64,000 bases of DNA from Rhodobiaceae bacterium. GTDB lineage: Bacteria; Pseudomonadota; Alphaproteobacteria; Parvibaculales; Parvibaculaceae. The translations under genes and the position numbers were made by a program. The stretch lies in the NCBI GenBank assembly GCA_003330885.1, contig CP030277.1, positions 744,001 through 808,000 of the forward strand, read 5' to 3'. Of the stretch, positions 1-9,017 are shown one piece after another (within the stretch, counting starts at the first letter, position 1; each line of letters begins with the position of its first letter). Under the pieces are notes generated by a model. It searched no databases, was not told the DNA's origin, and worked only from the letters and a program-made list of their open reading frames with translations.

Positions 1-617
1 CCCGATACGTCTGAACCTATCGAATAGAAATCACCTGGTTGACCAGTGAGTGCCGCTGCGAGATGGGTTTTATAATCCTCACGCGGAATTTCTATCGCGC
101 CAAATTGCGAGAGGTGGGACGTAACGAATTGCGTGTCCAGCAACACATAACCACCCTGGATTAGTCGCGCGGCCAGGTACACAAGCGCCACTTTGCTTGC
201 GTCTCGCACATGGCTGAACATACTTTCCCCGAAAAACGCGCGACCGAGCGAAACGCCATATAGGCCCCCCACAAGCTGATCGCCTTGCCAGCATTCCACG
301 GAATGCGTGTGTCCCTGTTCGTGAAGCTCGGTATAGGATTTGAGGATTGCGGCATTGATCCAGGTGCCGCCCCGTCCCGGCATATCTTCCGCACATGCTT
401 CCATAACCGCGCGAAAAGCAGTGTCGACCTTCACGGTGAACGGTTCAGCTTTGATGGTGCGCGCGAGGCGCCGTGGCACATGGAATGTGTCGAGGGGCAG
501 GATGCCGCGAAGCTCTGGATCAACCCAATAGAGAATGTCAGATCCGCGGGCTTCCCCCATAGGAAAAACACCATACGCATAGGCGCGGAGCAAAGTCTCT
601 GGATTGATCTCATCCAT
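1..617 (-). CDS. aat: leucyl/phenylalanyl-tRNA--protein transferase (3' end cut by window)
   Basis: Transfers Leu or Phe from aminoacyl-tRNA to N-terminal Arg/Lys of proteins, marking them for ClpAP through the cytoplasmic N-degron pathway. The translation carries the Aat signatures YGVFPM (about residues 15-20), [17 protein letters not shown] and [18 protein letters not shown] in family order. The ATG lies 17 nt after the accC stop, and the preceding in-frame sequence belongs to the end of accC, so this start is natural. About 205 codons are present and no stop is reached before base 1. The family is about 210-250 residues, so only a short C-terminal end is missing. Same strand and close spacing suggest co-transcription with accC. 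Family assignment is firm. Confidence 0.93.
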   Translation of the reverse strand, partial: MDEINPETLLRAYAYGVFPMGEARGSDILYWVDPELRGILPLDTFHVPRRLARTIKAEPFTVKVDTAFRAVMEACAEDMPGRGGTWINAAILKSYTELHEQGHTHSVECWQGDQLVGGLYGVSLGRAFFGESMFSHVRDASKVALVYLAARLIQGGYVLLDTQFVTSHLSQFGAIEIPREDYKTHLAAALTGQPGDFYSIGSDVS

Positions 618-634
618 CGAACTGTTTCGGTGCC

Positions 635-1975
635 TCACGAGCGGTCGAGAAACTCTTCAAGCCAGTGAATATGATAGTCGCCATTCATGATGTCAGGCTC
701 ATTCACGAGTTCCTGAAAGAGGGGAATGGTTGTATCCACGCCTTCGATCACAAACTCATTCAAAGTCCGCCGCAGCCGCATCAGGCATTCATTGCGGTTG
801 CGTCCATGAACGATCAGCTTGCCGATCAGGCTGTCATAATAGGGCGGGATCCGATATCCGGCATACACACCACTATCGACACGGACACCAAGCCCGCCAG
901 GTTGATGGAAGCCTCTGATGGTTCCAGGCGACGGCGTAAAGGTCTTGGGATGCTCTGCATTGATCCGGCACTCAATCGCGTGGCCAGAGAATTCAACATC
1001 TTCCTGGGTGAAGCTCATCTCAAGGCCCGCAGCGATGCGGATTTGCTCCCGCACCAGGTCAATGCCTGTAATGGCTTCAGTGACAGGATGCTCCACCTGC
1101 AGACGTGTGTTCATCTCAATGAAATAGAACTCACCATTCTCGTAGAGAAACTCAATGGTGCCGACACCCAGATAACCGAGATTGCCGATGGCGTTCCGAA
1201 CGATCTCACCAATCTTGGCGCGCGCAGCCTCATTGAGGGCAGGCGAGGGTGCTTCTTCCAACACCTTCTGATGGCGGCGCTGGAGGGAGCAATCGCGCTC
1301 ACCTAAATGCGCCACATTCCCATGGGAGTCGGCAATCACCTGAACTTCGATGTGGCGCGGCTCACCGAGATATTTCTCGATATACATGGCATCATCGCCA
1401 AAAGCCGCTTTCGCTTCTGAGCGGGCCGTATGAAGCGCTTCAAGAAGATCATCTTCTGTGGGTGCTACCTTCATGCCACGACCACCACCACCTGCGGCAG
1501 CTTTCACAAGAACCGGAAACCCGATCTCTTTCGAGACGCGCATGGCCTCTTCATCGGTGGTCACGCCGCCATCCGAACCAGGAACGACTGGAATGCCCAG
1601 ATCTTTGACTGTCGTTTTTGCTGCGATCTTGTCGCCCATCAGATTGATGTGATCGGCAGTTGGTCCAATGAACGTAATGTCGTGTGCTGCCAGAATTTCA
1701 GCGAAGCGAGCATTCTCAGACAGGAACCCGTAGCCGGGATGCACCGCATCCGCGCCAGTGATTTCGCAGGCAGATATGATAGCTGGTATGTTCAGATAGC
1801 TATCAGTCGCAGAAGGAGGGCCGATACAAACACTTTCGTCTGCCAGGCGCACATGCATGGCATTCTCGTCAGCCGTGGAATGCACAGCGACGGTGGAAAT
1901 GCCCATCTCTTTGCAGGCCCGATGGACGCGAAGCGCGATTTCGCCGCGATTGGCGATGAGAACTTTCTCGATCAT
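635..1975 (-). CDS. accC: acetyl-CoA carboxylase, biotin carboxylase subunit
   Basis: Catalyses ATP-dependent carboxylation of the biotin on AccB, the first half-reaction of malonyl-CoA formation for fatty acid synthesis. The 446-residue length is usual for AccC. It starts [16 protein letters not shown], has the ATP-grasp glycine loop [11 protein letters not shown] near residues 160-170, [13 protein letters not shown], and the catalytic stretch [16 protein letters not shown] with the conserved Glu and Arg. It follows accB by 19 nt on the same strand, the standard accB-accC pair. aroQ lies upstream and aat downstream. Start ATG agrees with the conserved N-terminus. Confidence 0.98.
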   Translation of the reverse strand: MIEKVLIANRGEIALRVHRACKEMGISTVAVHSTADENAMHVRLADESVCIGPPSATDSYLNIPAIISACEITGADAVHPGYGFLSENARFAEILAAHDITFIGPTADHINLMGDKIAAKTTVKDLGIPVVPGSDGGVTTDEEAMRVSKEIGFPVLVKAAAGGGGRGMKVAPTEDDLLEALHTARSEAKAAFGDDAMYIEKYLGEPRHIEVQVIADSHGNVAHLGERDCSLQRRHQKVLEEAPSPALNEAARAKIGEIVRNAIGNLGYLGVGTIEFLYENGEFYFIEMNTRLQVEHPVTEAITGIDLVREQIRIAAGLEMSFTQEDVEFSGHAIECRINAEHPKTFTPSPGTIRGFHQPGGLGVRVDSGVYAGYRIPPYYDSLIGKLIVHGRNRNECLMRLRRTLNEFVIEGVDTTIPLFQELVNEPDIMNGDYHIHWLEEFLDRS

Positions 1976-1994
1976 TGGGGCGCGGGCTCCGGCT

Positions 1995-2456
1995 TTATTC
2001 GATGATGAGGAGAGGTTCGCCGAATTCTACCGGCTGTCCGTCTTCCACAAGGATTTCCTTCACCGTGCCGGATTTCGGCGCTGGGATCTGGTTCATGGTC
2101 TTCATGGCTTCAACAATGAGCACTGTCTGCCCCTGCGTGACCTGGCTGCCAACGCTGACGAATGCGGCGGCTCCTGGTTCCGCGGCGACATAGACCGTGC
2201 CGACCATGGGAGAAGGAACGGCACCTGGATGGGCGGCTTTGCTGCTGCCCTCAGCAGCGACAGCAGCTGACGCTGCGGCGGCAGGTGCGGGAGCCGGTGC
2301 TGCAGCGACCGGGGCCGCAACGTTCACAACCTGTGATTGGCGCGCGACACGCACTTTCAAATCTTCCGTTTCAACCTCAATCTCGCTGAGATCTGTTTCC
2401 GTCAGAATATCTGCGAGTTGCCGGATCAAGTCCTGATCAACGCCTTTTGTGCTCAT
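1995..2456 (-). CDS. accB: acetyl-CoA carboxylase biotin carboxyl carrier protein
   Basis: Carries the biotin that AccC carboxylates and that the carboxyltransferase discharges. With the ATG at 2456 the protein is 153 residues: an N-terminal helical segment (1-40), an Ala/Pro-rich flexible linker (about 46-75) and a C-terminal lipoyl/biotinyl domain with the site VEAMKTMNQ, biotin-accepting Lys119. An upstream in-frame start is possible but would add a tail not typical of AccB, while [15 protein letters not shown] matches the usual beginning. The biotin motif reads AMKT rather than the common AMKM, a conservative variant. It sits 25 nt after aroQ and 19 nt before accC, so aroQ-accB-accC form an operon. 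Confidence 0.97.
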   Translation of the reverse strand: MSTKGVDQDLIRQLADILTETDLSEIEVETEDLKVRVARQSQVVNVAAPVAAAPAPAPAAAASAAVAAEGSSKAAHPGAVPSPMVGTVYVAAEPGAAAFVSVGSQVTQGQTVLIVEAMKTMNQIPAPKSGTVKEILVEDGQPVEFGEPLLIIE

Positions 2457-2481
2457 GTGGCTCTGTGCCCTCTTTTGTATT

Positions 2482-2922
2482 TTAGCTGCCCAGATGTGTT
2501 GCGAGAGCTTCGACAGCCAATACATAGCCGATCGGACCAAGCCCGCAAATCACACCGAGAGAAACCGGTGAAACGAATGAATGGTGGCGGAATTCTTCCC
2601 GCTTAAAAATGTTCGAGATGTGAACTTCCACGACGGGAAGCTCAGATGCAGAGATCGCATCCATCAGGGCAACAGATGTGTGAGTATAGGCAGCACCATT
2701 CAGGATGATGCCGCAAGCTTGTTCACGCGCTTCCAGGACCCAATCAACCAATTGACCTTCGGAGTTAGACTGACGGAAGTCGATGCTGTGCCCGAGGGCT
2801 GTCGCCCGCTCAGCCGTCATCGTCTCGACGTCGGCGAGTGTCCGCGTCCCATAGATTTCAGGCTCACGCGTGCCAAGCATGTTCAAGGTCGGCCCGTTCA
2901 GCACATAGATTGGCTTAGCCAT
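2482..2922 (-). CDS. aroQ: type II 3-dehydroquinate dehydratase
   Basis: Dehydrates 3-dehydroquinate to 3-dehydroshikimate in the shikimate pathway; type II enzymes are small dodecameric cytoplasmic proteins. At 146 residues the size is normal. Visible motifs are [10 protein letters not shown] near the N-terminus, REPEIYG with the catalytic Tyr, [11 protein letters not shown], and [18 protein letters not shown] with the catalytic His and substrate-binding residues. The usual LNGPNLN reads LNGPTLN here. aroQ-accB-accC is a common order in Proteobacteria and supports the call. Two hairpins lie in its 5' leader. Confidence 0.96.
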   Translation of the reverse strand: MAKPIYVLNGPTLNMLGTREPEIYGTRTLADVETMTAERATALGHSIDFRQSNSEGQLVDWVLEAREQACGIILNGAAYTHTSVALMDAISASELPVVEVHISNIFKREEFRHHSFVSPVSLGVICGLGPIGYVLAVEALATHLGS

Positions 2923-2955
2923 GCCCCGTATCCATCATCTCTTTCAGCCCACAAA

Positions 2956-2995
2956 CGGCAGAAAACTGCCGAAAATCGAAATGCCCATCGGGCAT
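2956..2995. promoter_or_regulatory. two adjacent hairpins in the aroQ leader
   Basis: Within the 259-bp gap between the alcohol dehydrogenase stop and the aroQ start there are two perfect short inverted repeats: CGGCAG-AAAA-CTGCCG (2956-2971) and ATGCCC-ATC-GGGCAT (2981-2995). Read on the minus strand, the first is followed by TTTG and could be a weak terminator for the dehydrogenase or a leader structure for aroQ-accBC. GGGTTAAC also occurs twice (3074-3081, 3093-3100) in the same gap. Function is not shown. Confidence 0.3.
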
Positions 2996-3181
2996 GCTTA
3001 TCTAGAAGTCGAAAAGGGCGAAAATGTGGTCCGCCCCCCAACATCTGAACCCTACGCGCATTCCAGCCCAGGTGGGTTAACACGCGGGCGCTGGGTTAAC
3101 GCGAGTCGTCCCAACGATATGCGTTGTATACGCGCTGGAAGCCCTGAATTCCATCAGTTAAGCGCCAAATACCTGAGTAGA

Positions 3182-4219
3182 TCAGGCGGATAAGACCATC
3201 TTAAGCGCGCCATCTTCCTTGGTATCGAACAGACGATAGGCTTCCGCACCCTCTGAGAGACCCATCCGATGCGTGATCACCATTTCCGGATGCAGCCGTC
3301 CGCCACGAATGAGCGAAATCAGCTCATCCCAATGGCATTGTACCGAGCAGGCACTGATCCGGAAGGTGAGGCCCTTGATAAAGGCAAGGCCCATAGGGAA
3401 TTTAAAATCCATGCTCTGATTGACGCCAATGACGGAGACGGTTCCTTGGGCACCGACCAGATCAATAGCGGTGCGAATGGTGATGTCGGAGCCAACAGCT
3501 TCTACCGCACAATCGAGCATTCGGCCTTTGGTTTCCTCCATCAGCCTCTCTTTGGCATTTGTAGGATCAACCGGGATGGCGCCAAGCTTTTCAGCCCGGG
3601 CACGCCGCTCTGGCACCAGGTCCAGCGCATAGACTTTTGAGGCGCCGAGCACGAAGGCAATCTCGACAGCCATCAGGCCAATGGGCCCAAGCCCCACCAC
3701 TGCCACTGTCTTGCCGGGGCCAATATCCGCATTGAGGCATCCGAGGTAAGCCGTCGGCAGGTTGTCGGTGAGCATCAACGCCTGATCTTCGGAGATACCC
3801 TCTGGGATTGCCCGCAGATTGAAATCCGCCATCGGCACGCGAATGCCTTCCGCCTGACAGCCTTCAAGATTGTGACCGAGGCCATAGCAGCCCATCTGAT
3901 TGTTGGCGCATTGGTTGATATGACCAGAGAGACAGGGGCCGCACGACCCGCAGCCGACCGCGGCGGAGAGCATGACCTGATCACCCGCTTTGAAACGCGT
4001 CACGCCGCGGCCGACTTCTGCCACTTCGCCGGTCGCTTCATGACCGACACAGAAACCCGTATCGCCGGTGAATTGGGCTCCGTGATAGATGTGCAGGTCA
4101 GAGCCGCAAATGCCGCACGTGTTCATTTTCACAATGACGTCGGTTTCCGCGTTGCATTCCGGGTCTTTGTAGGACTCGTAGCGAATGTCGCCGGCCCCAT
4201 GGCTCGTAAGCGCTTTCAT
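3182..4219 (-). CDS. zinc-dependent alcohol dehydrogenase (MDR family)
   Basis: Medium-chain NAD(P)-dependent dehydrogenase of alcohols, 345 residues. The catalytic zinc ligands are visible as Cys38 (GICGSDLH), His60 and Glu61 (GHEATGEV). The structural zinc lobe has four Cys at about 90, 93, 96 and 104 (CGSCGPCLSGHINQC). The Rossmann motif VGLGPIGLMA follows near 175. Substrate cannot be told; the family includes threonine, sorbitol and aryl-alcohol dehydrogenases. The SDR gene upstream ends 12 nt before this start, so the two oxidoreductases probably form a two-gene unit acting on related substrates. Confidence 0.9.
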   Translation of the reverse strand: MKALTSHGAGDIRYESYKDPECNAETDVIVKMNTCGICGSDLHIYHGAQFTGDTGFCVGHEATGEVAEVGRGVTRFKAGDQVMLSAAVGCGSCGPCLSGHINQCANNQMGCYGLGHNLEGCQAEGIRVPMADFNLRAIPEGISEDQALMLTDNLPTAYLGCLNADIGPGKTVAVVGLGPIGLMAVEIAFVLGASKVYALDLVPERRARAEKLGAIPVDPTNAKERLMEETKGRMLDCAVEAVGSDITIRTAIDLVGAQGTVSVIGVNQSMDFKFPMGLAFIKGLTFRISACSVQCHWDELISLIRGGRLHPEMVITHRMGLSEGAEAYRLFDTKEDGALKMVLSA

Positions 4220-4231
4220 TTGGTGTTTCCC

Positions 4232-4972
4232 TTAAGAAAGAATAAGGCCGCCATCGACCGGAATGGTTTGACCCACCACATAGGCCGACAAAGGTGACGC
4301 AAGGAAGAGGGCAACACCCGCCATATCTTCCGGTGTGCCCAAACGGTGCATTGGAATGTTGCGGAGCGTGCCTTCCAGGCGCTTCGGGTTTTCCGTCGTG
4401 ACCTTGGTGAGTTTTGTGTCCACCAGTCCCGGCGCAATGCCGTTCACCCGAATGCCATCGCTCGCCCAGGCTTCACCGAGTGTTTTGGTGAGGCCGATCG
4501 CGCCGGTCTTCGACGCGCTATACGCCGGGTTGCCTCGTGTGGCGTGATAGCCCGCCGTTGATGAGATTGTGATGAGGGAACCTTTGGACGCCGCCAGCAT
4601 GTCATGGAACTTTTCAGAGCAGGCCATCAGGCTGCCAATATTCACATCCATGACCTTCTGCCAGCCTGGCATTTTAAACTCTTGTCGTTTGTAGAGCACC
4701 GTTCCTTGGCTCAGCACCAAAACGTCAAGGCTATCGAAAGGTGGGGCATAGGCCTCAATCGCGTCAAAGTCGCTCACATCCATCTGGGCATAGTGAATGC
4801 CGGTGAGATCGGAACCGTCATCGCCCGAATAATCAGCGGCGTTTGCCCGCGTGCCCCAGACATGTGCTTCTGCGCCAGCATCCAGAAAGGCCCGTGCGAT
4901 CCCGTTGCCAATCCCGCTTGAGCCCCCAACAACAAGCACCCGCTTGCCGGTAAAATCCAACACATCTTTCAT
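4232..4972 (-). CDS. short-chain dehydrogenase/reductase
   Basis: Classical NAD(P)(H)-dependent SDR oxidoreductase of 246 residues. The cofactor loop is VVGGSSGIGNGIA (residues 14-26), the helix-4 Asn is Asn111, and the catalytic triad is Ser138, Tyr151 and Lys155 in YSASK. The usual NNAG motif is replaced by LSQG near 87-90, a departure from the typical family. The end is VVGQTIPVDGGLILS, normal for fabG-like SDRs. It precedes the zinc alcohol dehydrogenase by 12 nt. A ribosome site GGGAGGAAG precedes the ATG. Substrate unknown. Confidence 0.9.
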   Translation of the reverse strand: MKDVLDFTGKRVLVVGGSSGIGNGIARAFLDAGAEAHVWGTRANAADYSGDDGSDLTGIHYAQMDVSDFDAIEAYAPPFDSLDVLVLSQGTVLYKRQEFKMPGWQKVMDVNIGSLMACSEKFHDMLAASKGSLITISSTAGYHATRGNPAYSASKTGAIGLTKTLGEAWASDGIRVNGIAPGLVDTKLTKVTTENPKRLEGTLRNIPMHRLGTPEDMAGVALFLASPLSAYVVGQTIPVDGGLILS

Positions 4973-5210
4973 CGGCTTCTTCCTCCCAAATTAGCGTTGG
5001 GACCATGGATAGCGCGGCAAATCGCGGGCGTCGAGGGGCGCACTGGAAACCTCTGATTCCGCGAGGGAAGGGCTGCGCACCTGGGCGAAAAGCAATCGCA
5101 TGGTTCAAGGAGTCTATCTCCAAATAGGTGCCCGGCAGATCCTCAACCTTTCGGATTTGGCTGATTTCGGGCATGTTTGATCAATAGGCCAGTCTCAAAG
5201 GACCGTCTCA

Positions 5211-5696
5211 ATGGATGCCGATGCGTTTTCAACGATCACAGAATTTGCCGTCGCACTTGCTGGCTTCTCCGGCATCGTTGTCGCCATCGCACATAGAGGG
5301 GACACGTTTCCATCTATCGATCGCTACCGAACCTTGACCCTCCTGGCCTATTCATTGAGCGCTGCTTTCGGATCACTCCTGCCCATGGCAGTTGAAAGTC
5401 TTGGGTTCAGCGGCGATGAGGTGTGGCGCATTGCTGGAGCGGTCCTTGCCGTTGTTCTCGCCGCGTCGATCGTCATCTCCTTCCTAGGTACGCGTCGACT
5501 GGACGAGGACGACAGGGCAGGCCTCTCGGTGGCCGTGGGCACGCTGACAGCTGGCGGGAATGGCTTGCTTATCGTCTGGCTCGTGGTGAATTCGCTGACG
5601 CTTGCCTCCCCGAGCCCGCTGGTCTTTGCATTGATATGGCAGCTGGGCCTGTCCTCACTGCAATTTGTCCGGCTTGTGCTTGCGCGCCGCGGGTGA
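5211..5696 (+). CDS. small integral membrane protein of unknown function
   Basis: I do not recognise a characterised family. The 161 residues begin MDADAFSTITEFAVALAGFSGIVVAIAH and contain about four or five hydrophobic segments (roughly 8-27, 40-62, 72-93, 105-128 and 136-155) separated by short charged loops such as TRRLDEDDRAG, so it is very likely an inner-membrane protein. AAGGA stands just upstream of the ATG. It is alone on the plus strand, facing away from the SDR gene and 74 nt ahead of thiS, with no evident functional link to thiamine synthesis. Confidence 0.65.
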   Translation: MDADAFSTITEFAVALAGFSGIVVAIAHRGDTFPSIDRYRTLTLLAYSLSAAFGSLLPMAVESLGFSGDEVWRIAGAVLAVVLAASIVISFLGTRRLDEDDRAGLSVAVGTLTAGGNGLLIVWLVVNSLTLASPSPLVFALIWQLGLSSLQFVRLVLARRG

Positions 5697-5770
5697 TGGA
5701 GGCAGGTACCGCTTGAATTGGTGCGCGTGTCCTCTCATTATCCGGCCCAGACCGACAATCGAGAATCCCT

Positions 5771-5971
5771 ATGATCCTGACCATCAATGGAGAGCGACAT
5801 GACTTCGAAGGACCGCTGACCGTAGCGAGCCTTCTGGTCAAACTCGGCTTCGACCCGCAAAAGCTGGCGGTTGAGCATAATCTCGAAATTGTGCGGCGAT
5901 CCGCCTATGATGCAACGGAAGTACAAGACGGTGACACGCTGGAACTGGTCCAGTTTGTCGGCGGCGGGTAA
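5771..5971 (+). CDS. thiS: thiamine biosynthesis sulfur carrier protein ThiS
   Basis: Ubiquitin-fold sulfur carrier whose C-terminal Gly is adenylated and converted to a thiocarboxylate that donates sulfur to the thiazole ring. The 66-residue protein begins MILTINGE and ends [10 protein letters not shown], the required terminal Gly-Gly. thiG starts 11 nt after its stop, the usual pairing. No TPP riboswitch signature is visible upstream, and thiO, thiE and thiC are not in this window. Confidence 0.93.
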   Translation: MILTINGERHDFEGPLTVASLLVKLGFDPQKLAVEHNLEIVRRSAYDATEVQDGDTLELVQFVGGG

Positions 5972-5982
5972 GGAGAGTTTGG

Positions 5983-6789
5983 ATGGCTGAGGCAGCAGTG
6001 AAAACAGAAGAGACAGGCGCCCGCGACAGCTGGTCCATCGCCGGCGAAAGCTATTCGTCACGGCTCATTGTCGGTACCGGCAAGTACAAGGACTTTGAGG
6101 AGACGGCCCGCGCCATCGATGCTTCAGGTGCTGAAATCGTGACCGTCGCCGTCCGCCGGGTGAACGTCACCAATCCGAACGAGCCCATGCTGGTCGATTA
6201 TGTCGATCCAAAAAAATACACCTACCTGCCCAATACGGCCGGATGCTTCACCGGCGATGAGGCTGTCCGAACCTTGCGTCTTGCGCGCGAAGCGGGTGGG
6301 TGGGACCTCGTAAAGCTTGAGGTGCTGGGCGACCGCAAAACCCTTTATCCCGACATGATTGAGACCTTGAGCGCAGCAGAGCTCCTCATCAAAGAGGGCT
6401 TTAAGGTCATGGTCTATTGCTCAGACGATGTGCTGCTCGCCAAGCGCCTGGAAGAGATGGGCTGCGTTGCCATCATGCCGCTAGGCGCGCCAATTGGCTC
6501 TGGTCTTGGTATTCAAACACCGATCAACATTCGCCTTATCGTTGAGCAGTCAAACGTACCGGTGCTTGTGGACGCGGGTGTTGGCACAGCATCGGATGCA
6601 GCCGTCGCCATGGAACTCGGTTGCGATGGTGTTTTGATGAATACCGCTATTGCAGAAGCGAAAGAGCCAATCCTCATGGCCGAAGCCATGAAGAAGGCAG
6701 TGGAAGCTGGGCGTCTTGCTTATCTTGCTGGGCGGATGCCGCGCAAACGCTATGCAGACCCAAGCTCACCCGTTGCAGGGCTCATCTAG
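5983..6789 (+). CDS. thiG: thiazole synthase ThiG
   Basis: TIM-barrel enzyme forming the thiazole phosphate moiety of thiamine from 1-deoxyxylulose 5-phosphate, dehydroglycine and ThiS thiocarboxylate. The Schiff-base lysine is Lys111 in [11 protein letters not shown]. Phosphate-binding loops [11 protein letters not shown] (about 197-207) and [11 protein letters not shown] (about 219-229) are intact, and the early VGTGKYKD motif is present. At 268 residues it has a modest N-terminal extension of about 20 residues over the shortest family members. It is partnered with thiS only. A hairpin repeat follows the stop. Confidence 0.96.
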   Translation: MAEAAVKTEETGARDSWSIAGESYSSRLIVGTGKYKDFEETARAIDASGAEIVTVAVRRVNVTNPNEPMLVDYVDPKKYTYLPNTAGCFTGDEAVRTLRLAREAGGWDLVKLEVLGDRKTLYPDMIETLSAAELLIKEGFKVMVYCSDDVLLAKRLEEMGCVAIMPLGAPIGSGLGIQTPINIRLIVEQSNVPVLVDAGVGTASDAAVAMELGCDGVLMNTAIAEAKEPILMAEAMKKAVEAGRLAYLAGRMPRKRYADPSSPVAGLI

Positions 6790-6804
6790 ACTGACGATTG
6801 GTTG

Positions 6805-6865
6805 GAGCATTTCCAGGTGAAGTGCCAAATCAGACTTGGCGGTTCACCGTCCGGAAATGTGGCAA
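6805..6865. repeat. intergenic hairpin repeat, copy 1
   Basis: Imperfect palindrome between the convergent thiG and dsbA-like genes. Nested stems: GCATTTCC (6807-6814) with GGAAATGT (6853-6860), GGTGAA (6816-6821) with TTCACC (6843-6848), and GCCAA (6824-6828) with TTGGC (6836-6840). A related copy lies at 48981-49030 after anmK and shares GAGCATTTCCAG.TGAAGTG and CGGTTCA.CGTCCG. The inner stem differs by a compensatory change. It resembles the short palindromic intergenic repeats common in Alphaproteobacteria and may act as a bidirectional terminator. Confidence 0.65.
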
Positions 6866-6871
6866 AAATCT

Positions 6872-7663
6872 TTAGCAGCTGACGCAGGCAGTCCGTTCCT
6901 GCTCGACGACTTCCAACAGCCGTGCCTTGCCCACTGCGCCAGGAACCATTTGGCTGCCAATGACGAAGGCTGGTGTGCCTTCAATGCCAATCTCCCGAGC
7001 GATCTGATGGTTGCGATCGATCGCGGCCTGAATACCAGGGTCCTTCATGTCTTGCTTCAGACGGTCTGTATCGAGCCCTGCATCATCGGCAATACGCATG
7101 ATACGATCTTCATCTAGATCTCCGCTGGTGGCCATCAGAGCCAGGTGCATCTCCATATATTTATTCTGAGAGATGGCGGCCATCGCGGCGCGTGCGGCTA
7201 CTTCAGATTGTTCAGAGAGGATGGGGAACTCTTTGTAGACGAGACGGATATTGCCATCCTCTTCCACGGCCGCAATCACATCTTTGACGGCGCGTTTGCA
7301 ATATCCGCACTTATAATCAAAGAATTCAACGACCGTGACGTCGCCGTCAGGATTGCCATACACATAGGAATAGTCATCGTTGAAAAGCCCGTCGCTATTG
7401 CTGGCAATTGCCGCCTCAGCGGCTTGCTTTTCTGCAGCGGCCTGTTGCTCTTCCAGCTTGTCAAACACCTCGATCATGACTTGAGGATTCTCAAGCAGAT
7501 ATTCTCGAACAATCTGGCCGATGGCTTCTGTCTGATTTGCATTGAACTCAGATTGAGCGCTTTCTGCTGTAACTGCCGTGCTCCCAAATGCCAGCGTTGC
7601 GGCAATAGTCGCCGTACCCATAAGTCTGGCAATCATATGAGGCAAACGAGGCCCGTACTTCAT
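6872..7663 (-). CDS. DsbA-family thiol:disulfide oxidoreductase
   Basis: Exported thioredoxin-fold protein, 263 residues from the ATG at 7663. The N-terminus (about 1-33) is a signal peptide ending TAVTAES. A helical region follows, then the thioredoxin domain with active site CGYC (Cys119, Cys122) and the cis-Pro loop GTPAFVIG (Pro231). This resembles Com1/DsbA or DsbG-like proteins of Alphaproteobacteria. A second Cys pair, Cys260 and Cys263, forms the extreme C-terminus ACVSC, which is unusual. The gene begins 2 nt before the end of the M48 protease stop, so translation is coupled. Both products are periplasmic, suggesting envelope protein quality control. Confidence 0.88.
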   Translation of the reverse strand: MKYGPRLPHMIARLMGTATIAATLAFGSTAVTAESAQSEFNANQTEAIGQIVREYLLENPQVMIEVFDKLEEQQAAAEKQAAEAAIASNSDGLFNDDYSYVYGNPDGDVTVVEFFDYKCGYCKRAVKDVIAAVEEDGNIRLVYKEFPILSEQSEVAARAAMAAISQNKYMEMHLALMATSGDLDEDRIMRIADDAGLDTDRLKQDMKDPGIQAAIDRNHQIAREIGIEGTPAFVIGSQMVPGAVGKARLLEVVEQERTACVSC

Positions 7664-7664
7664 C

Positions 7665-9017
7665 TCAGCTTCCTTGTGGTTTCTCTTGCAAAATATCTTC
7701 AGCCCGCAGCCAGCCAGGTGTTCCTTCGTCCATCTCAACTTGTGCACGGGCAGCATGCTGTTTAGCGCGCGGCAGCTGTCCGAGAACATAGAAGCGCTCT
7801 GCGGTAGACAGCTCAGCATTGCCATAGTCGCCAAGGCGCGCATAGGCGATTGAGGCTTGATGGTAGGCGCGGGAGTTCTCTTTGTCGGTCCGGTGTGCAA
7901 CTTCTAGATGTTGAAGCCCTTCAATGGTTTCTTCGCGTCGCTCGAGGCTAATCAGGGACTGAGCGAGGCCGACATGCAGGAGCGGGGAGCCAGGAGCAAG
8001 TTCAACAGACCGGCGATAGGGGGCAACTGATTCTTCCACTTTGCCGCTTTCAAAGAGGACCTGACCTTTTAGTTCCCAAATGAATGGATTGTTGGGCATG
8101 GCGGCGAGCAGTGGTTCGATTTCGTTCAACGCCCGCGCAAGATCACCCAGTTTGTGAAAGGCAACCGCGCGCGCATATCGCGCTGGGATGCTGGTGTCCG
8201 ACGCTGGATAGCGGCGGATGGTGACAGCGGGCCTGTCAATAAAGCCGTGCAGCTTGGCTTTTATCATTTCGAAGGCGGATATCCACTCCGGAGGGTCCTG
8301 CACATCAACAAACGGTGAGTTCAGCACTCGGTCCTCCAGGGCGCTAAGGCGCTGCGTGGAGAGCGGGTGAGACCGCAGATATGGGTCTTGCTGGCGGTCG
8401 CTTAGGACTTCTTGACCGCGGAAGAGATAGAATGTGTCCATCATCCCTCGGCCCGACCAGCCCACCTGATCCAGATAGGTGACCGCGGCCTGGTCGGCAG
8501 ATGCTTCCTGGATACGGCTGTAGGAGAGAAAATCTCGCTGAGCAAGCGTCTGGCCACCGGTGATGAGGGCAAACCCCGCATCACCCGCACCCGCGACAAT
8601 GGCCCCGATGCCGAGCAGGGTAGACACAATCACCGGCACAGCAGCTGATTTCAACGCTTGCTGAGTGCGTGACAGATGGCCACCAGCCATATGTCCGGTT
8701 TCGTGCGCGATAACGCCGATCAACATATTGGGCCGGTCTGATTGCTGGATGAGGCCGGTATGCAGGAACATGCGTTGGCCGCCAGCGACGAAGGCATTTA
8801 GTGAACCGTCATTGACGAGATGTATTCTGACGGCATTTGGATCAAGACCAGCGGCTCGAAAGATGGGATCCGAGAAAGCTCGCATCAGATATTCGGTCTC
8901 TGCATCCCGAATAAGACCCATGGCCTGCGCAGACATCGGCAAGGCGATAAGCATGGCCATGAACATGGCAACGGTAGATGAGAGCATACGAAGTCGGCGA
9001 GCTTTCAAAGTAAACAT
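7665..9017 (-). CDS. periplasmic M48 metalloprotease with TPR repeats (BepA-like)
   Basis: Zinc protease and chaperone of the outer-membrane assembly quality-control type. From ATG 9017 the protein is 450 residues: signal peptide to about residue 32 (ending MSAQA), zinc motif HETGH (His105, Glu106, His109), the third ligand Glu in QEASADQAAV, then C-terminal tetratricopeptide repeats. The domain order matches BepA/YfgC. In-frame ATGs at 9029, 9077 and 9113 would extend the N-terminus; 9017 gives the cleanest signal peptide, but its ribosome site is weak. The gene overlaps the DsbA-like gene start, an operon. Confidence 0.88.
   Translation of the reverse strand: MFTLKARRLRMLSSTVAMFMAMLIALPMSAQAMGLIRDAETEYLMRAFSDPIFRAAGLDPNAVRIHLVNDGSLNAFVAGGQRMFLHTGLIQQSDRPNMLIGVIAHETGHMAGGHLSRTQQALKSAAVPVIVSTLLGIGAIVAGAGDAGFALITGGQTLAQRDFLSYSRIQEASADQAAVTYLDQVGWSGRGMMDTFYLFRGQEVLSDRQQDPYLRSHPLSTQRLSALEDRVLNSPFVDVQDPPEWISAFEMIKAKLHGFIDRPAVTIRRYPASDTSIPARYARAVAFHKLGDLARALNEIEPLLAAMPNNPFIWELKGQVLFESGKVEESVAPYRRSVELAPGSPLLHVGLAQSLISLERREETIEGLQHLEVAHRTDKENSRAYHQASIAYARLGDYGNAELSTAERFYVLGQLPRAKQHAARAQVEMDEGTPGWLRAEDILQEKPQGS

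Noticed and set aside
5697-5770. TPP riboswitch before thiS
   Set aside because: The 74-bp gap lacks the CTGAGA and ACCTGATCTGGATAAT-type elements and is too short.
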